Positions 1 through 7,003 of a stretch of DNA of 13,123 nt are shown here, in pieces; the first letter of the stretch is position 1, and every line of letters starts with the position of its first letter. The stretch is from GCA-003244245 sp035463315. GTDB taxonomy: Bacteria > Actinomycetota > Actinomycetes > Mycobacteriales > Pseudonocardiaceae. Location of the stretch: assembly GCA_035463315.1 (NCBI GenBank), contig DATHTJ010000350.1, forward strand, positions 1-13,123, in the 5' to 3' direction. Below the pieces are notes generated by a model that saw only the letters and a list, made by a program, of their open reading frames with translations, searched no databases and had not been told where the DNA came from. Made by a program: the position numbers and the translations under genes.

Positions 1-1147
1 GCTGCACGAACCCCTTGGCCAGCGACTGGTCGAAGGTGTCACCCGCGTCGTAGGTGGCGAGGTTGAAGTCGTAGAGCGACTGCGTGCTGCGCCGTCCATT
101 CACCGTCGCCCGACCGCCGACCAGCTCGATGCGGATCTCGCCCGTCACGTAACGCTGAGATTCGGCGATGAATGCATCCAGCGCCCGCTTGAGCGGGGAG
201 AACCACAGCCCGTCGTAGACCAGCTCGGTCCAGCGCTGCTCGACGTTACGCTTGTACCTGGCCAGGTCCCGCTCGACGGTGACGGTCTCCAACTCCTGGT
301 GCGCAGTGATCAAGGTGATTGCCCCGGGCGCCTCGTAAACCTCACGGCTCTTGATGCCGACCAGCCGGTCTTCAACCATGTCCAGCCGGCCGACGCCGTG
401 CGCCCCGGCCCGTGCGTTGAGCTGCTGGATCGCCTCTAGCACCGTCACCGGGGCGCCGTCGATGGCGACCGGCACACCGGACTCGAACGTGATCACCAGC
501 TGGTCTGGTGCCTTCCATTCGATCGGATCACTGGTGTAGGTGTACACGTCCTTGGTCGGGGCGTTCCACAGATCTTCGAGAAACCCGGTCTCGACCGCCC
601 GGCCCCACAGGTTCTGGTCGATGGAGAACGGCGAGCACTTGGTGACGTCGATCGGCAGGTCACGCTCCTCGGCGTAGGTGATCGCCTTTTCCCGGGTCCA
701 CGCGTAGTCCCGGACCGGTGCGATCACCCGCAGGTCAGGGGCGAGCGCGCCAATGCCGACCTCGAAACGCACCTGGTCATTGCCCTTACCGGTGCAACCG
801 TGCGCCACGGTGGTGGCACCGTGGTACTTCGCGGCCTCCACCAGGTGCTTGACGATCAGTGGCCGGGACAGCGCCGACACCAGCGGGTAGCGGTCCATGT
901 ACAGCGCGTTGACCTGCAGCGCCGGGAGACAGTACTGCTCGGCGTACTCGTCACGGGCGTCGGTGACGACGGCCTCCACCGCGCCGCAGGCCAGCGCCCG
1001 CTTGCGGATCGTCTCCAGGTCTTCACCGCCCTGGCCGACATCGACCGCGACGGCGACGACCTCGGCTCCAGTTTCCTCGGCGATCCACCCGATCGCCACC
1101 GAGGTGTCCAGCCCACCGGAGTAGGCCAGTACCACCCGCTCACTCAT
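1..1147 (-). CDS. argG: Argininosuccinate synthase, 3' end cut by window edge
   Basis: Joins citrulline and aspartate with ATP to make argininosuccinate, the seventh step of arginine synthesis, in the cytoplasm. Reading from the ATG at 1147, the protein opens MSERVVLAYSGGLDTS, with the N-type ATP pyrophosphatase P-loop YSGGLDTS at residues 9-16. Further on are HGCTGKGNDQVRFE (citrulline/aspartate and ATP contacts) and DVTKCSPFSIDQNLWGR, both typical of bacterial ArgG. About 382 residues are visible, ending LAKGFVQ at the left edge. The family is usually about 400 residues, so roughly 16-18 are missing. A Shine-Dalgarno AAGGGAGA (1151-1158) lies a few bases before the ATG and decides the start. 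It is the last arg gene in view, 58 bp after argR; argH commonly follows in relatives. No frameshift is seen. Confidence 0.97.
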   Translation of the reverse strand, partial: MSERVVLAYSGGLDTSVAIGWIAEETGAEVVAVAVDVGQGGEDLETIRKRALACGAVEAVVTDARDEYAEQYCLPALQVNALYMDRYPLVSALSRPLIVKHLVEAAKYHGATTVAHGCTGKGNDQVRFEVGIGALAPDLRVIAPVRDYAWTREKAITYAEERDLPIDVTKCSPFSIDQNLWGRAVETGFLEDLWNAPTKDVYTYTSDPIEWKAPDQLVITFESGVPVAIDGAPVTVLEAIQQLNARAGAHGVGRLDMVEDRLVGIKSREVYEAPGAITLITAHQELETVTVERDLARYKRNVEQRWTELVYDGLWFSPLKRALDAFIAESQRYVTGEIRIELVGGRATVNGRRSTQSLYDFNLATYDAGDTFDQSLAKGFVQ

Positions 1148-1200
1148 TGCTCTCCCTTCGATCGTGCTCGTGAGTGACAAACAGTGTTATGGCCCCGATT

Positions 1201-1216
1201 CGCGCTCACGAGCGCG
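1201..1216 (-). repeat. Inverted repeat over the argR stop codon
   Basis: CGCGCTC and GAGCGCG form a perfect 7-bp inverted repeat separated by 2 bp, so about 6 bp could pair around a 4-nt loop. It spans the argR TGA (1206-1208). No T-rich tract follows on the minus strand, so it is at most a weak, partial terminator or an mRNA stabiliser between argR and argG. It could also be chance in GC-rich coding DNA. Confidence 0.35.
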
Positions 1217-1685
1217 CTAGCGCCATGATCCGCTCCGCGAGCTGCGCCCCGGGGAGAGGTTCGCGGGCGACCACCAGGATGGTGTCATCGCCCGCAATGG
1301 TGCCGACCACATCGGTCAGCGCCGCTCGGTCCAATGCGCTGGCCACGAAGTGTGCTGCGCCAGGCGGCGTGCGCAGCACAGCGATGTTCGCGCTGGCGTC
1401 AGCGGAGACCAGCAGCTCGGACAGCACCCGCACGAGCCGGGCAGTACCGCCTTCCACCGCGCGCACCGGGCTGCCGTCCTCAGGGATGACATACACCGGC
1501 GCGCCGCCGTCCACGCCGCGCAACTTCACCGCGCCGAGATCGTCGAGATCCCGGGACAGCGTGGCCTGGGTGACCTCGATGCCCTCGCCAGCGAGCAGGG
1601 CGGCCAGCTCCGTTTGGCTGCGCACCGCGCGGTGGGTCACCAGCTCGACGATGCGGGCCTGCCGGCCGACGCGGGTGGATGTCAT
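1206..1685 (-). CDS. argR: Arginine repressor ArgR
   Basis: Arginine-responsive DNA-binding repressor of arginine biosynthesis genes; the family acts as a hexamer built from two trimers. The product is 159 aa, the usual size. Residues 1 to about 70 form the winged helix-turn-helix domain, with the recognition region VTQATLSRDL around residues 39-48. The C-terminal half is the oligomerisation and arginine-binding domain, with the hallmark GTIAGDDT at residues 128-135. The ATG overlaps the argF stop as ATGA (4 bp), and GGAG (1694-1697) lies 8 nt upstream inside argF. It sits inside the operon it most likely controls, as in mycobacteria, and the likely operator lies at the argC promoter (6942-6977). 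This implies autoregulation together with argC-J-B-D-F. Confidence 0.97.
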   Translation of the reverse strand: MTSTRVGRQARIVELVTHRAVRSQTELAALLAGEGIEVTQATLSRDLDDLGAVKLRGVDGGAPVYVIPEDGSPVRAVEGGTARLVRVLSELLVSADASANIAVLRTPPGAAHFVASALDRAALTDVVGTIAGDDTILVVAREPLPGAQLAERIMALARS

Positions 1686-2614
1686 GCAGCGCGCTCCGGA
1701 TCCAGCAACCAGGCCAGCAGCGCCTTCTGCGCGTGCAGCCGGTTCTCCGCCTCGTCCCAGACCGCGCTGGCCGGACCGTCGAGTACCTCGTTGGTGATCT
1801 CGGCCCCGCGGTGCACGGGCAGGCAGTGCAGCACAATAGCGCCTGGGGCGGCGCGTTCCAGCAGCTCAGCGTTGATCTGCAGCGGCCGAAACGGGGTGAC
1901 CCGGTCGAGCCCGTCGTTCTCCTGACCCATTGAGGTCCAGGTGTCGGTCACCAGGACGTCGGCCCCGTCGACCGCCGCGTGCGGGTCGGCGAGCATGGTG
2001 GCGCTTCCCCCGGTCACCGCAGCACGGTGCTTGGCCGCGAGCAGCACATCGGGCAGCGGCAGGAACCCCTCCGGAGCGGCGATCCGGACGTGCAACCCGG
2101 CGGTGGCACCGCCGAGGAGCAGGGAGTGCGCCATGTTGTTCGCCCCGTCACCCAGGTAGGTCAGGGTGAGCCCGGCCAGGCGACCGTGCCGCTCCCGAAC
2201 GGTCTGCAGGTCGGCGAGCACCTGACAGGGGTGGAACTCGTCGGTGAGCGCGTTGACCACCGGCACCCGCGAGACGCTGGCCATAGCGTCGATACGGCAC
2301 TGCGCAAAGGTGCGCCACACCACGGCGTCGGCATAGCGGGACAACACCCGCGAGGTATCCTCAATGGTCTCCTCGCGGCCCAGCTGCATGCTGCGCCCGT
2401 CGATGATCACCGGATTGCCGCCGAGTTGGGCGATGCCGATCTCAAAAGACAGCCGGGTTCGTGTCGAGTTCTTCTCGAAGATCACCGCAATGGATCGCGG
2501 GCCGGCCAGCGGGGTGTGCCCGAACGGGTCGGCCTTGAACTCGTCTGCCAGATCGAGGATCTCCCGCTGCTCGGCCGGGGTGAGATCGTCATCACGCAAG
2601 AAGTGCCTCGGCAT
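1682..2614 (-). CDS. argF: Ornithine carbamoyltransferase
   Basis: Transfers the carbamoyl group of carbamoyl phosphate to ornithine, making citrulline. The 310-aa product has the family's two-domain layout. The carbamoyl-phosphate loop STRTR is at residues 50-54 within FEKNSTRTR. HPCQ is at 128-131, DGANNMAHS at the start of the ornithine domain, an SMG loop (TDTWTSMGQEN) follows, and the catalytic HCLP is at 263-266. HCLP and SMG together separate it from aspartate carbamoyltransferase. The ATG lies 2 bp after the argD TAG, with only a poor GGGGC ribosome site, which suggests translational coupling to argD. Its stop overlaps the argR start by 4 bp. Length and motifs are intact. Confidence 0.97.
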   Translation of the reverse strand: MPRHFLRDDDLTPAEQREILDLADEFKADPFGHTPLAGPRSIAVIFEKNSTRTRLSFEIGIAQLGGNPVIIDGRSMQLGREETIEDTSRVLSRYADAVVWRTFAQCRIDAMASVSRVPVVNALTDEFHPCQVLADLQTVRERHGRLAGLTLTYLGDGANNMAHSLLLGGATAGLHVRIAAPEGFLPLPDVLLAAKHRAAVTGGSATMLADPHAAVDGADVLVTDTWTSMGQENDGLDRVTPFRPLQINAELLERAAPGAIVLHCLPVHRGAEITNEVLDGPASAVWDEAENRLHAQKALLAWLLDPERAA

Positions 2615-2616
2615 CG

Positions 2617-3795
2617 CTACTGCGCCCCGTCCAGGATCGCGGGCAGAGCACCGAGGAACTCCCGCGCCTGGGCCTCGGTGAGCACCAGCGGCGGGGCGAG
2701 CCGGACCCGGTCCGGCACGACTGGGTTGACCAGGAAGCCCGCATCCCGCGCGGCGGTAGCAACGGCGGCCGACACGGGCGACGTCAACCCGATCCCGATG
2801 AGCAGGCCCGCCTCGCTGACCGACCCAACGAGCGGGTGGTGCAGCGCAGTGATCCCAGCGGCGAGCTCCTTACCGAGCCGCGCAGCATGACCGAGCAGCC
2901 CGTCCGAAGCGATGGTCGCCAGCACGGCCAGCGCGGCCGCGCAGCAGACCGGGTTGCCACCGAGAGTGCTGCCGTGCTGGCCTGGCTGCAACAGGTGGGC
3001 GGCTGGTCCGATACCGATACACGCACCGATCGGGAGCCCCCCGCCGAGGCCCTTGGCCAGCGTCACTACGTCGGGAGTCACGCCCACGGACTCGTGGGCG
3101 AACCAGGTACCGGTCCGCCCGATACCGGTCTGGACCTCGTCCAGCACCAGCAGCGTCCCACGCGCGGCGGTGATCTCCCGAGCGGCCTGCAAGTAGCCCT
3201 CTGGCGGAATCACCACGCCGTTCTCGCCCTGGACGGGCTCAAGGAACACGGCGGCAGTGTCCTCGTCGACCACTGACGCCAGGGCTGCGGGGTGGCCGTA
3301 GGGCACGAAGACCACACCGGGCGGCATCGGCGCGAAGGGATCCCGCTTGGCGGGCTGCCCGGTGAGCGCGAGCGCCCCCATGGTGCGGCCGTGAAACGCG
3401 CCGTCGGCGGCGACGATCTTCCGTCGCCCGGTCCGCCGGGCGATCTTGAATGCAGCCTCATTGGCCTCCGCACCGGAGTTGCAGAACAGCACCCGTCCCG
3501 ACCCGGTGGCCCCGAGCAGGTCGAGCAGCGTCTCGGCAAGCGTGAGCGCCGGCTCGCTGAGGTAAAGGTTCGAGACGTGCCCGAGGGTGCTGATCTGCTC
3601 GGTGACGGCACGCACGATGGCCGGGTGAGCGTGGCCCAACGCGTTCACCGCGACACCACCGAGCAGATCCAGGTAGCGGCGGCCGTCGACATCCCACACC
3701 TCCGCTCCTGAGCCGCGGGCCAGCGCTAACGGTGGCGTGCCGTAGTTGGCCATCAACGCGGCTTGCCAGCGCCGTTGGAAGTTCGCGGTAGGCAT
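2617..3795 (-). CDS. argD: Acetylornithine aminotransferase (PLP-dependent)
   Basis: Converts N-acetylglutamate semialdehyde and glutamate to N-acetylornithine and 2-oxoglutarate. The 392-aa protein is a class-III, fold-type I aminotransferase. The PLP phosphate and ring contacts include NSGAEANEAAFK (residues 106-117) and AFHGRTMGAL. LDEVQTGIGRTG holds the ring-pairing Asp219, and TLAKGLGGGLPIG has the Schiff-base Lys248. The HGSTLGGNP segment (274-282) closes the site. Related enzymes in this subclass also accept succinyldiaminopimelate or succinylornithine, but the operon position argues for the arginine role. The start ATG shares one base with the argB TGA (TGATG). A strong GAGGAGGG (3805-3812) lies 9 nt upstream inside the argB end, so the start is well supported. 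Confidence 0.96.
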   Translation of the reverse strand: MPTANFQRRWQAALMANYGTPPLALARGSGAEVWDVDGRRYLDLLGGVAVNALGHAHPAIVRAVTEQISTLGHVSNLYLSEPALTLAETLLDLLGATGSGRVLFCNSGAEANEAAFKIARRTGRRKIVAADGAFHGRTMGALALTGQPAKRDPFAPMPPGVVFVPYGHPAALASVVDEDTAAVFLEPVQGENGVVIPPEGYLQAAREITAARGTLLVLDEVQTGIGRTGTWFAHESVGVTPDVVTLAKGLGGGLPIGACIGIGPAAHLLQPGQHGSTLGGNPVCCAAALAVLATIASDGLLGHAARLGKELAAGITALHHPLVGSVSEAGLLIGIGLTSPVSAAVATAARDAGFLVNPVVPDRVRLAPPLVLTEAQAREFLGALPAILDGAQ

Positions 3796-4727
3796 CAGTG
3801 GGGACCCTCCTCGGGCAGCACCATCGTCCCCACCCCTTCGGTGGTGAACACCTCCAGAAGCACCGAATGCGCCACCCGGCCATCAATGACATGAGCCCGG
3901 GGCACTCCACCTCGCACCGCGCGCAGGCATGCCTCCATCTTCGGCACCATCCCGGCGGACAGCCCCGGCAGCAGCTGTTCCAGCCGGTCCACAGTCACCT
4001 GGGACAGCAGGCTGGACCGGTCCTGCCAGTCGGAGTAGAGCCCCTCGACGTCGGTGAGCATGACGAGCTTCTCGGCACCTAGTGCTACGGCCAGCGCCGC
4101 GGCGGCGGTGTCAGCGTTGACGTTGTGCACCACGCCGTCGGCGTCCGGGGCCAATCCGGATACCACCGGGATGCGCCCGGCGTTGACGATGTCGAGCACC
4201 GCGTCGGGGTTCACCGCAACCACATCGCCGACCAGCCCCACGTCGACCTGCTCACCGTCCACAGTGGCGGTGCGCCGGGCAGCGGTGAACAGGCGCGCGT
4301 CCTCGCCGGAGATGCCGACGGCGAACGGACCGTGCGCGTTGACCAGCCCGACGAGCTCTCGGCCCACCTGGCCGAACAGCACCATGCGCACCACGTCGAT
4401 CGTCTCGGTTGTGGTGACCCGTAGGCCACCGCGGAACTCACCCGTGATACCCAGCCGGTCCAGCATGGCGTTGATCTGGGGTCCGCCGCCGTGCACCACG
4501 ACGGGCCGTAGCCCGGCCAGCCGCAGGAAAACCATATCCTGGGCGAAGGCTCGCTTGAGCTCATCGTCCAGCATTGCGTTGCCGCCATACTTGATCACGA
4601 CGGTGGCACCGTGGAAGCGCTGAAGCCAGGGCAGCGCCTCAGCAAGCACCGCGGCCTTCTGGGCCGCCGTGTCTATTCTCGACCCTGCAAGCAGGTCTTC
4701 GGAGTCGATTCGTGACCTGGGGGTCAT
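3795..4727 (-). CDS. argB: Acetylglutamate kinase, arginine-sensitive type
   Basis: Phosphorylates N-acetylglutamate with ATP, the controlling step of the cyclic pathway. The 310-aa product is an amino-acid-kinase fold. VVIKYGGNAM holds the catalytic Lys46, HGGGPQI (79-85) is the glycine-rich loop, NVNADTAA (202-209) and GMVPKM (Lys263) complete the site. An N-terminal extension of about 25 residues precedes the core, and the C-terminus carries HSVLLEVFTTEGVGT. Both are features of hexameric, arginine-inhibited kinases, so feedback inhibition is inferred. The open frame runs much further upstream, into argJ (to 5231), but the family match begins near this ATG. That ATG overlaps the argJ TGA as ATGA, and no good Shine-Dalgarno is visible, which suggests coupling to argJ. 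Confidence 0.96.
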   Translation of the reverse strand: MTPRSRIDSEDLLAGSRIDTAAQKAAVLAEALPWLQRFHGATVVIKYGGNAMLDDELKRAFAQDMVFLRLAGLRPVVVHGGGPQINAMLDRLGITGEFRGGLRVTTTETIDVVRMVLFGQVGRELVGLVNAHGPFAVGISGEDARLFTAARRTATVDGEQVDVGLVGDVVAVNPDAVLDIVNAGRIPVVSGLAPDADGVVHNVNADTAAAALAVALGAEKLVMLTDVEGLYSDWQDRSSLLSQVTVDRLEQLLPGLSAGMVPKMEACLRAVRGGVPRAHVIDGRVAHSVLLEVFTTEGVGTMVLPEEGPH

Positions 4728-5881
4728 GACGAGTACGCGCTGTTCTCTTCGATGTATCCGGGAGAGAGGTCCGTGGTGAGCACGGTGGCCTGCCCGTTGC
4801 CGAGGTGCAGGTCGATCTCGACGGTGATCTCCCGGCCGGACAGATCCGCCTTCGAGCGGTCGGCCGCCACCGCGCCGCCCTGGCAGAGCAGCAACCCGTT
4901 GATCCGGATGTCCAGCGTGTCGGCGACCACGGTGGCGGCAGAGGCGCCCACGGCGGCGGCGATCCGTCCCCAGTTGGGGTCGGAGCCGAAGAACGCCGTC
5001 TTGACCAGGCTGTCCCGGGCGACCGCGCGGGCCGCTGCGGTCGCGTCGACGTCGCTGTCCGCCCCGCGGACGGTGATCGCGATCTCCTTGGTGACGCCCT
5101 CCGCGTCGGCCTGCAAACTCTTGACCAGCTTGTGGCATACCTGCTGCACCACGCTGGCGAACTCGGCCCGGTCGGGCACCACCCCCGAGGCGCCCGACGC
5201 CAGCAGCAGCACGGTGTCGTTGGTCGAGCACGTGCCGTCGATGTCCAAGCGCTCAAAGGTTTCGCTCGCGGCGCAGCGCAACACGGCGTCCAGTGTGGAC
5301 TCGTCGACAGCGGCGTCGGTGGTGAGCACGCAGAGCATGGTGGCCAGGCTGGGCGCGACCATGCCGACTCCCTTGGCGAACCCGCCTACCGTCCAGCCCG
5401 CGCTGGTGACTGCGGCCTGCTTGGGGACGGTGTCGGTGGTGAGCACTGCGGTGGCCGCGGCCAGGCCGGCCTCCGGTGTCGCGCTTAACGCGGTGGCCGC
5501 CCTGTCGATTCCGGACAGCACGGCGTCCAGCGGCAGCCGCTCGCCGATCAGCCCGGTGGAGCACACCGCGACCTCAACCGCCCCGCAGTCCAGCACCTGG
5601 GCGACCCGCTCGGCGGTGGCGTGGGTGTCCTGGAACCCGGCAGGGCCGGTGCACGCGTTGGCGCCACCGGAGTTCAGCACGACGGCGCGCAGCCGCCGCC
5701 CGGTGAGCACCTGCGCCGACCACAGCACCGGCGCGGCCTTGACCTGGTTGCGGGTGAACACCCCCGCGGCCGCCCTGGAGGACCCCTCGTTGACCACCAG
5801 GGCCAGGTCCAGCGCGCCGCTGGCCTTGATGCCGGCGGCGACCCCGGCCGCCCGGAACCCGTGGGCTGCAGTGACGCTCAT
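4724..5881 (-). CDS. argJ: Glutamate N-acetyltransferase (ornithine acetyltransferase)
   Basis: Moves the acetyl group from N-acetylornithine to glutamate, releasing ornithine and regenerating acetylglutamate. Some members also use acetyl-CoA, and the sequence alone does not settle which. The 385-aa precursor contains KGVGMVAPSLATMLCVL, and Thr181 in LATML is the expected self-cleavage nucleophile that splits it into alpha and beta chains. NSGGANACTG and CSTGLIGERLP in the alpha part form the oxyanion region. FFGSDPNWGRI and the end YIEENSAYSS are conserved in the beta part. The ATG at 5881 is chosen because AGGGAGGAC (5889-5897) sits 7 nt upstream and the family begins about MSVTAAHGFRAAG. 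The frame is open to 6064, but that stretch does not resemble ArgJ. It follows argC by 31 bp and overlaps argB by 4 bp. Confidence 0.97.
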   Translation of the reverse strand: MSVTAAHGFRAAGVAAGIKASGALDLALVVNEGSSRAAAGVFTRNQVKAAPVLWSAQVLTGRRLRAVVLNSGGANACTGPAGFQDTHATAERVAQVLDCGAVEVAVCSTGLIGERLPLDAVLSGIDRAATALSATPEAGLAAATAVLTTDTVPKQAAVTSAGWTVGGFAKGVGMVAPSLATMLCVLTTDAAVDESTLDAVLRCAASETFERLDIDGTCSTNDTVLLLASGASGVVPDRAEFASVVQQVCHKLVKSLQADAEGVTKEIAITVRGADSDVDATAAARAVARDSLVKTAFFGSDPNWGRIAAAVGASAATVVADTLDIRINGLLLCQGGAVAADRSKADLSGREITVEIDLHLGNGQATVLTTDLSPGYIEENSAYSS

Positions 5882-5912
5882 GTCCGGTGTCCTCCCTGCT
5901 CGGTGTGGTGGG

Positions 5913-6941
5913 TCACGGGGCGATCCCCCAGGCCGGCAGACCGGTGGTCTCGGGCAGCCCCAGCGCCAGGTTGAGGCACTGCACCGCGGCTCCCGCGGTG
6001 CCCTTGGTGAGGTTGTCGATGGCACCGACGGCGACCAGCCGGCCGGCGTCGACGTCCACCGCAACCTGCACCTGCACGGAGTTGGAGCCCTGCACGGCGC
6101 CGGTGGCCGGCCAGCGGCCCTCGGGCAGCAGGTGCACGAAGGGCTCCGCGGCGTACCCGGCGTGGTAGGCGTTGCGGATCATCTCGTGGTCGGTGCCAGG
6201 GCGCAGCGCTGCGGTGCAGGTGGCCAGGATCCCGCGCGGCATTGGCGCCAGCACCGGGGTGAACGACACGGCGACCGGGCAGCCGGCGACGCCGGAAAGG
6301 TTCTGGGCGATCTCCGGAGTGTGCCGGTGGGCCCCGGCCACCCCGTAGACGCTGGCTGAGCCCATCACCTCGGAGGCCAGCAGGTGTGGCTTGAGGGCGC
6401 GCCCGGCTCCCGAGGTGCCGGACACGGCGGTCACCACGACTTCGGGCTCGACAAGCTCGACGGTGAGCGCCGGCGCCAGCGCGAGGCTGACCACCGTGGG
6501 GTAGCAGCCCGGTATCGCGACGCGGCGGGCTCCCCGCAGCTTGTCCCGTGCCCCCGGCAGCTCGGGTAGTCCGTAAGGCCAGGTCCCCGGGTGGTCGGAG
6601 CCGTACCAGCGCCGCCAGGCCGCCGGGTCGACGAGCCGGTGATCGGCGCCGCAGTCGATCACCACGGTGTCCTCGGGTAGCTCGGCGGCCAGAGTCGCGG
6701 AGTGACCGTGCGGCAGGGCGAGAAACACCGCGTCGTGGCCGGCCAGCCGCGGTGCCGTGGTGTCGGACAAGATGCGAGCGGCGAGCGGGACGAGGTGCGG
6801 GTGGTGCTCGCCGACCGTGCTGCCAGCGTTACCGCCCGCCGTCAGCTCGCCGATCTCGATCTCCGGGTGGCCGAGCAGCAGGCGGAGCAGCTCGCCACCC
6901 GCGTACCCGCTCGCCCCGGCCACCGCGACCCGGAACGTCAT
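5913..6941 (-). CDS. argC: N-acetyl-gamma-glutamyl-phosphate reductase
   Basis: Reduces N-acetylglutamyl phosphate to the semialdehyde with NADPH. The 342-aa product starts MTFRVAVAGASGYAGGELLR, a Rossmann nucleotide-binding loop (GASGYAGGE, residues 9-17). The catalytic cysteine is Cys146 in VAIPGCYPT, and SGTSGAGRALKPHL and GVAGAHRHTPEI follow as expected; the last contains the likely catalytic histidine. It is the first arg gene. No Shine-Dalgarno precedes the ATG. A -10-like CATAAT ends 8 bases before it, so the mRNA is predicted to be leaderless. An in-frame TTG at 6977 would add 12 residues (MNGFAQVCIIIR), but it would sit on the promoter and lacks a ribosome site, so it was rejected. 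Confidence 0.96.
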   Translation of the reverse strand: MTFRVAVAGASGYAGGELLRLLLGHPEIEIGELTAGGNAGSTVGEHHPHLVPLAARILSDTTAPRLAGHDAVFLALPHGHSATLAAELPEDTVVIDCGADHRLVDPAAWRRWYGSDHPGTWPYGLPELPGARDKLRGARRVAIPGCYPTVVSLALAPALTVELVEPEVVVTAVSGTSGAGRALKPHLLASEVMGSASVYGVAGAHRHTPEIAQNLSGVAGCPVAVSFTPVLAPMPRGILATCTAALRPGTDHEMIRNAYHAGYAAEPFVHLLPEGRWPATGAVQGSNSVQVQVAVDVDAGRLVAVGAIDNLTKGTAGAAVQCLNLALGLPETTGLPAWGIAP

Positions 6942-6977
6942 ACGGATGATTATGCACACTTGTGCAAAACCATTCAA
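6942..6977 (-). promoter_or_regulatory. argC promoter with ARG-box-like operator
   Basis: On the minus strand TTGAAT (6972-6977), a 17-bp spacer and CATAAT (6949-6954) make a good sigma-70-type promoter. The expected start lies at 6941-6942, on the argC ATG. Embedded in it is a perfect palindrome TGCACA-AG-TGTGCA (6953-6966). Alternatively, two imperfect ARG-box-like sites can be read, TGAATGGTTTTGCA (6963-6976) and TGCATAATCATCCG (6943-6956), with centres 20 bp apart. ArgR sites usually occur as pairs about two helical turns apart. Binding here would cover both promoter elements. Promoter confidence is moderate; the exact operator boundaries are inference. Confidence 0.6.
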
Positions 6978-6994
6978 GCGGGCACGTCCCCGCT
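6977..6994 (-). terminator. Weak hairpin between pheT and argC
   Basis: AGCGGG-GACGTG-CCCGCT forms a 6-bp stem with a 6-nt loop, 9 bp after the pheT stop and touching the -35 element of the argC promoter. There is no U-rich tract. It may attenuate read-through from pheT into the arg genes, or simply be chance. Confidence as a true terminator is low. Confidence 0.25.
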
Positions 6995-7003
6995 ACCGCA
7001 GTA

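Noticed and set aside
1174..1199. Separate promoter for argG in the argR-argG spacer (CATAAC as -10, TTGTCA as -35)
   Set aside because: The two elements are in the wrong order to pair with each other, and neither has a suitable partner at normal spacing.
4728..5231. Upstream open extension of the argB frame
   Set aside because: It lies inside argJ in another frame, and the ArgB family match begins near the ATG at 4727.
4752..6359. A 535-codon plus-strand open frame opposite argJ and argC
   Set aside because: It is antisense to two well-supported genes, has no family resemblance and shows the low-complexity Ala/Ser/Thr/Arg make-up of GC-rich shadow frames.
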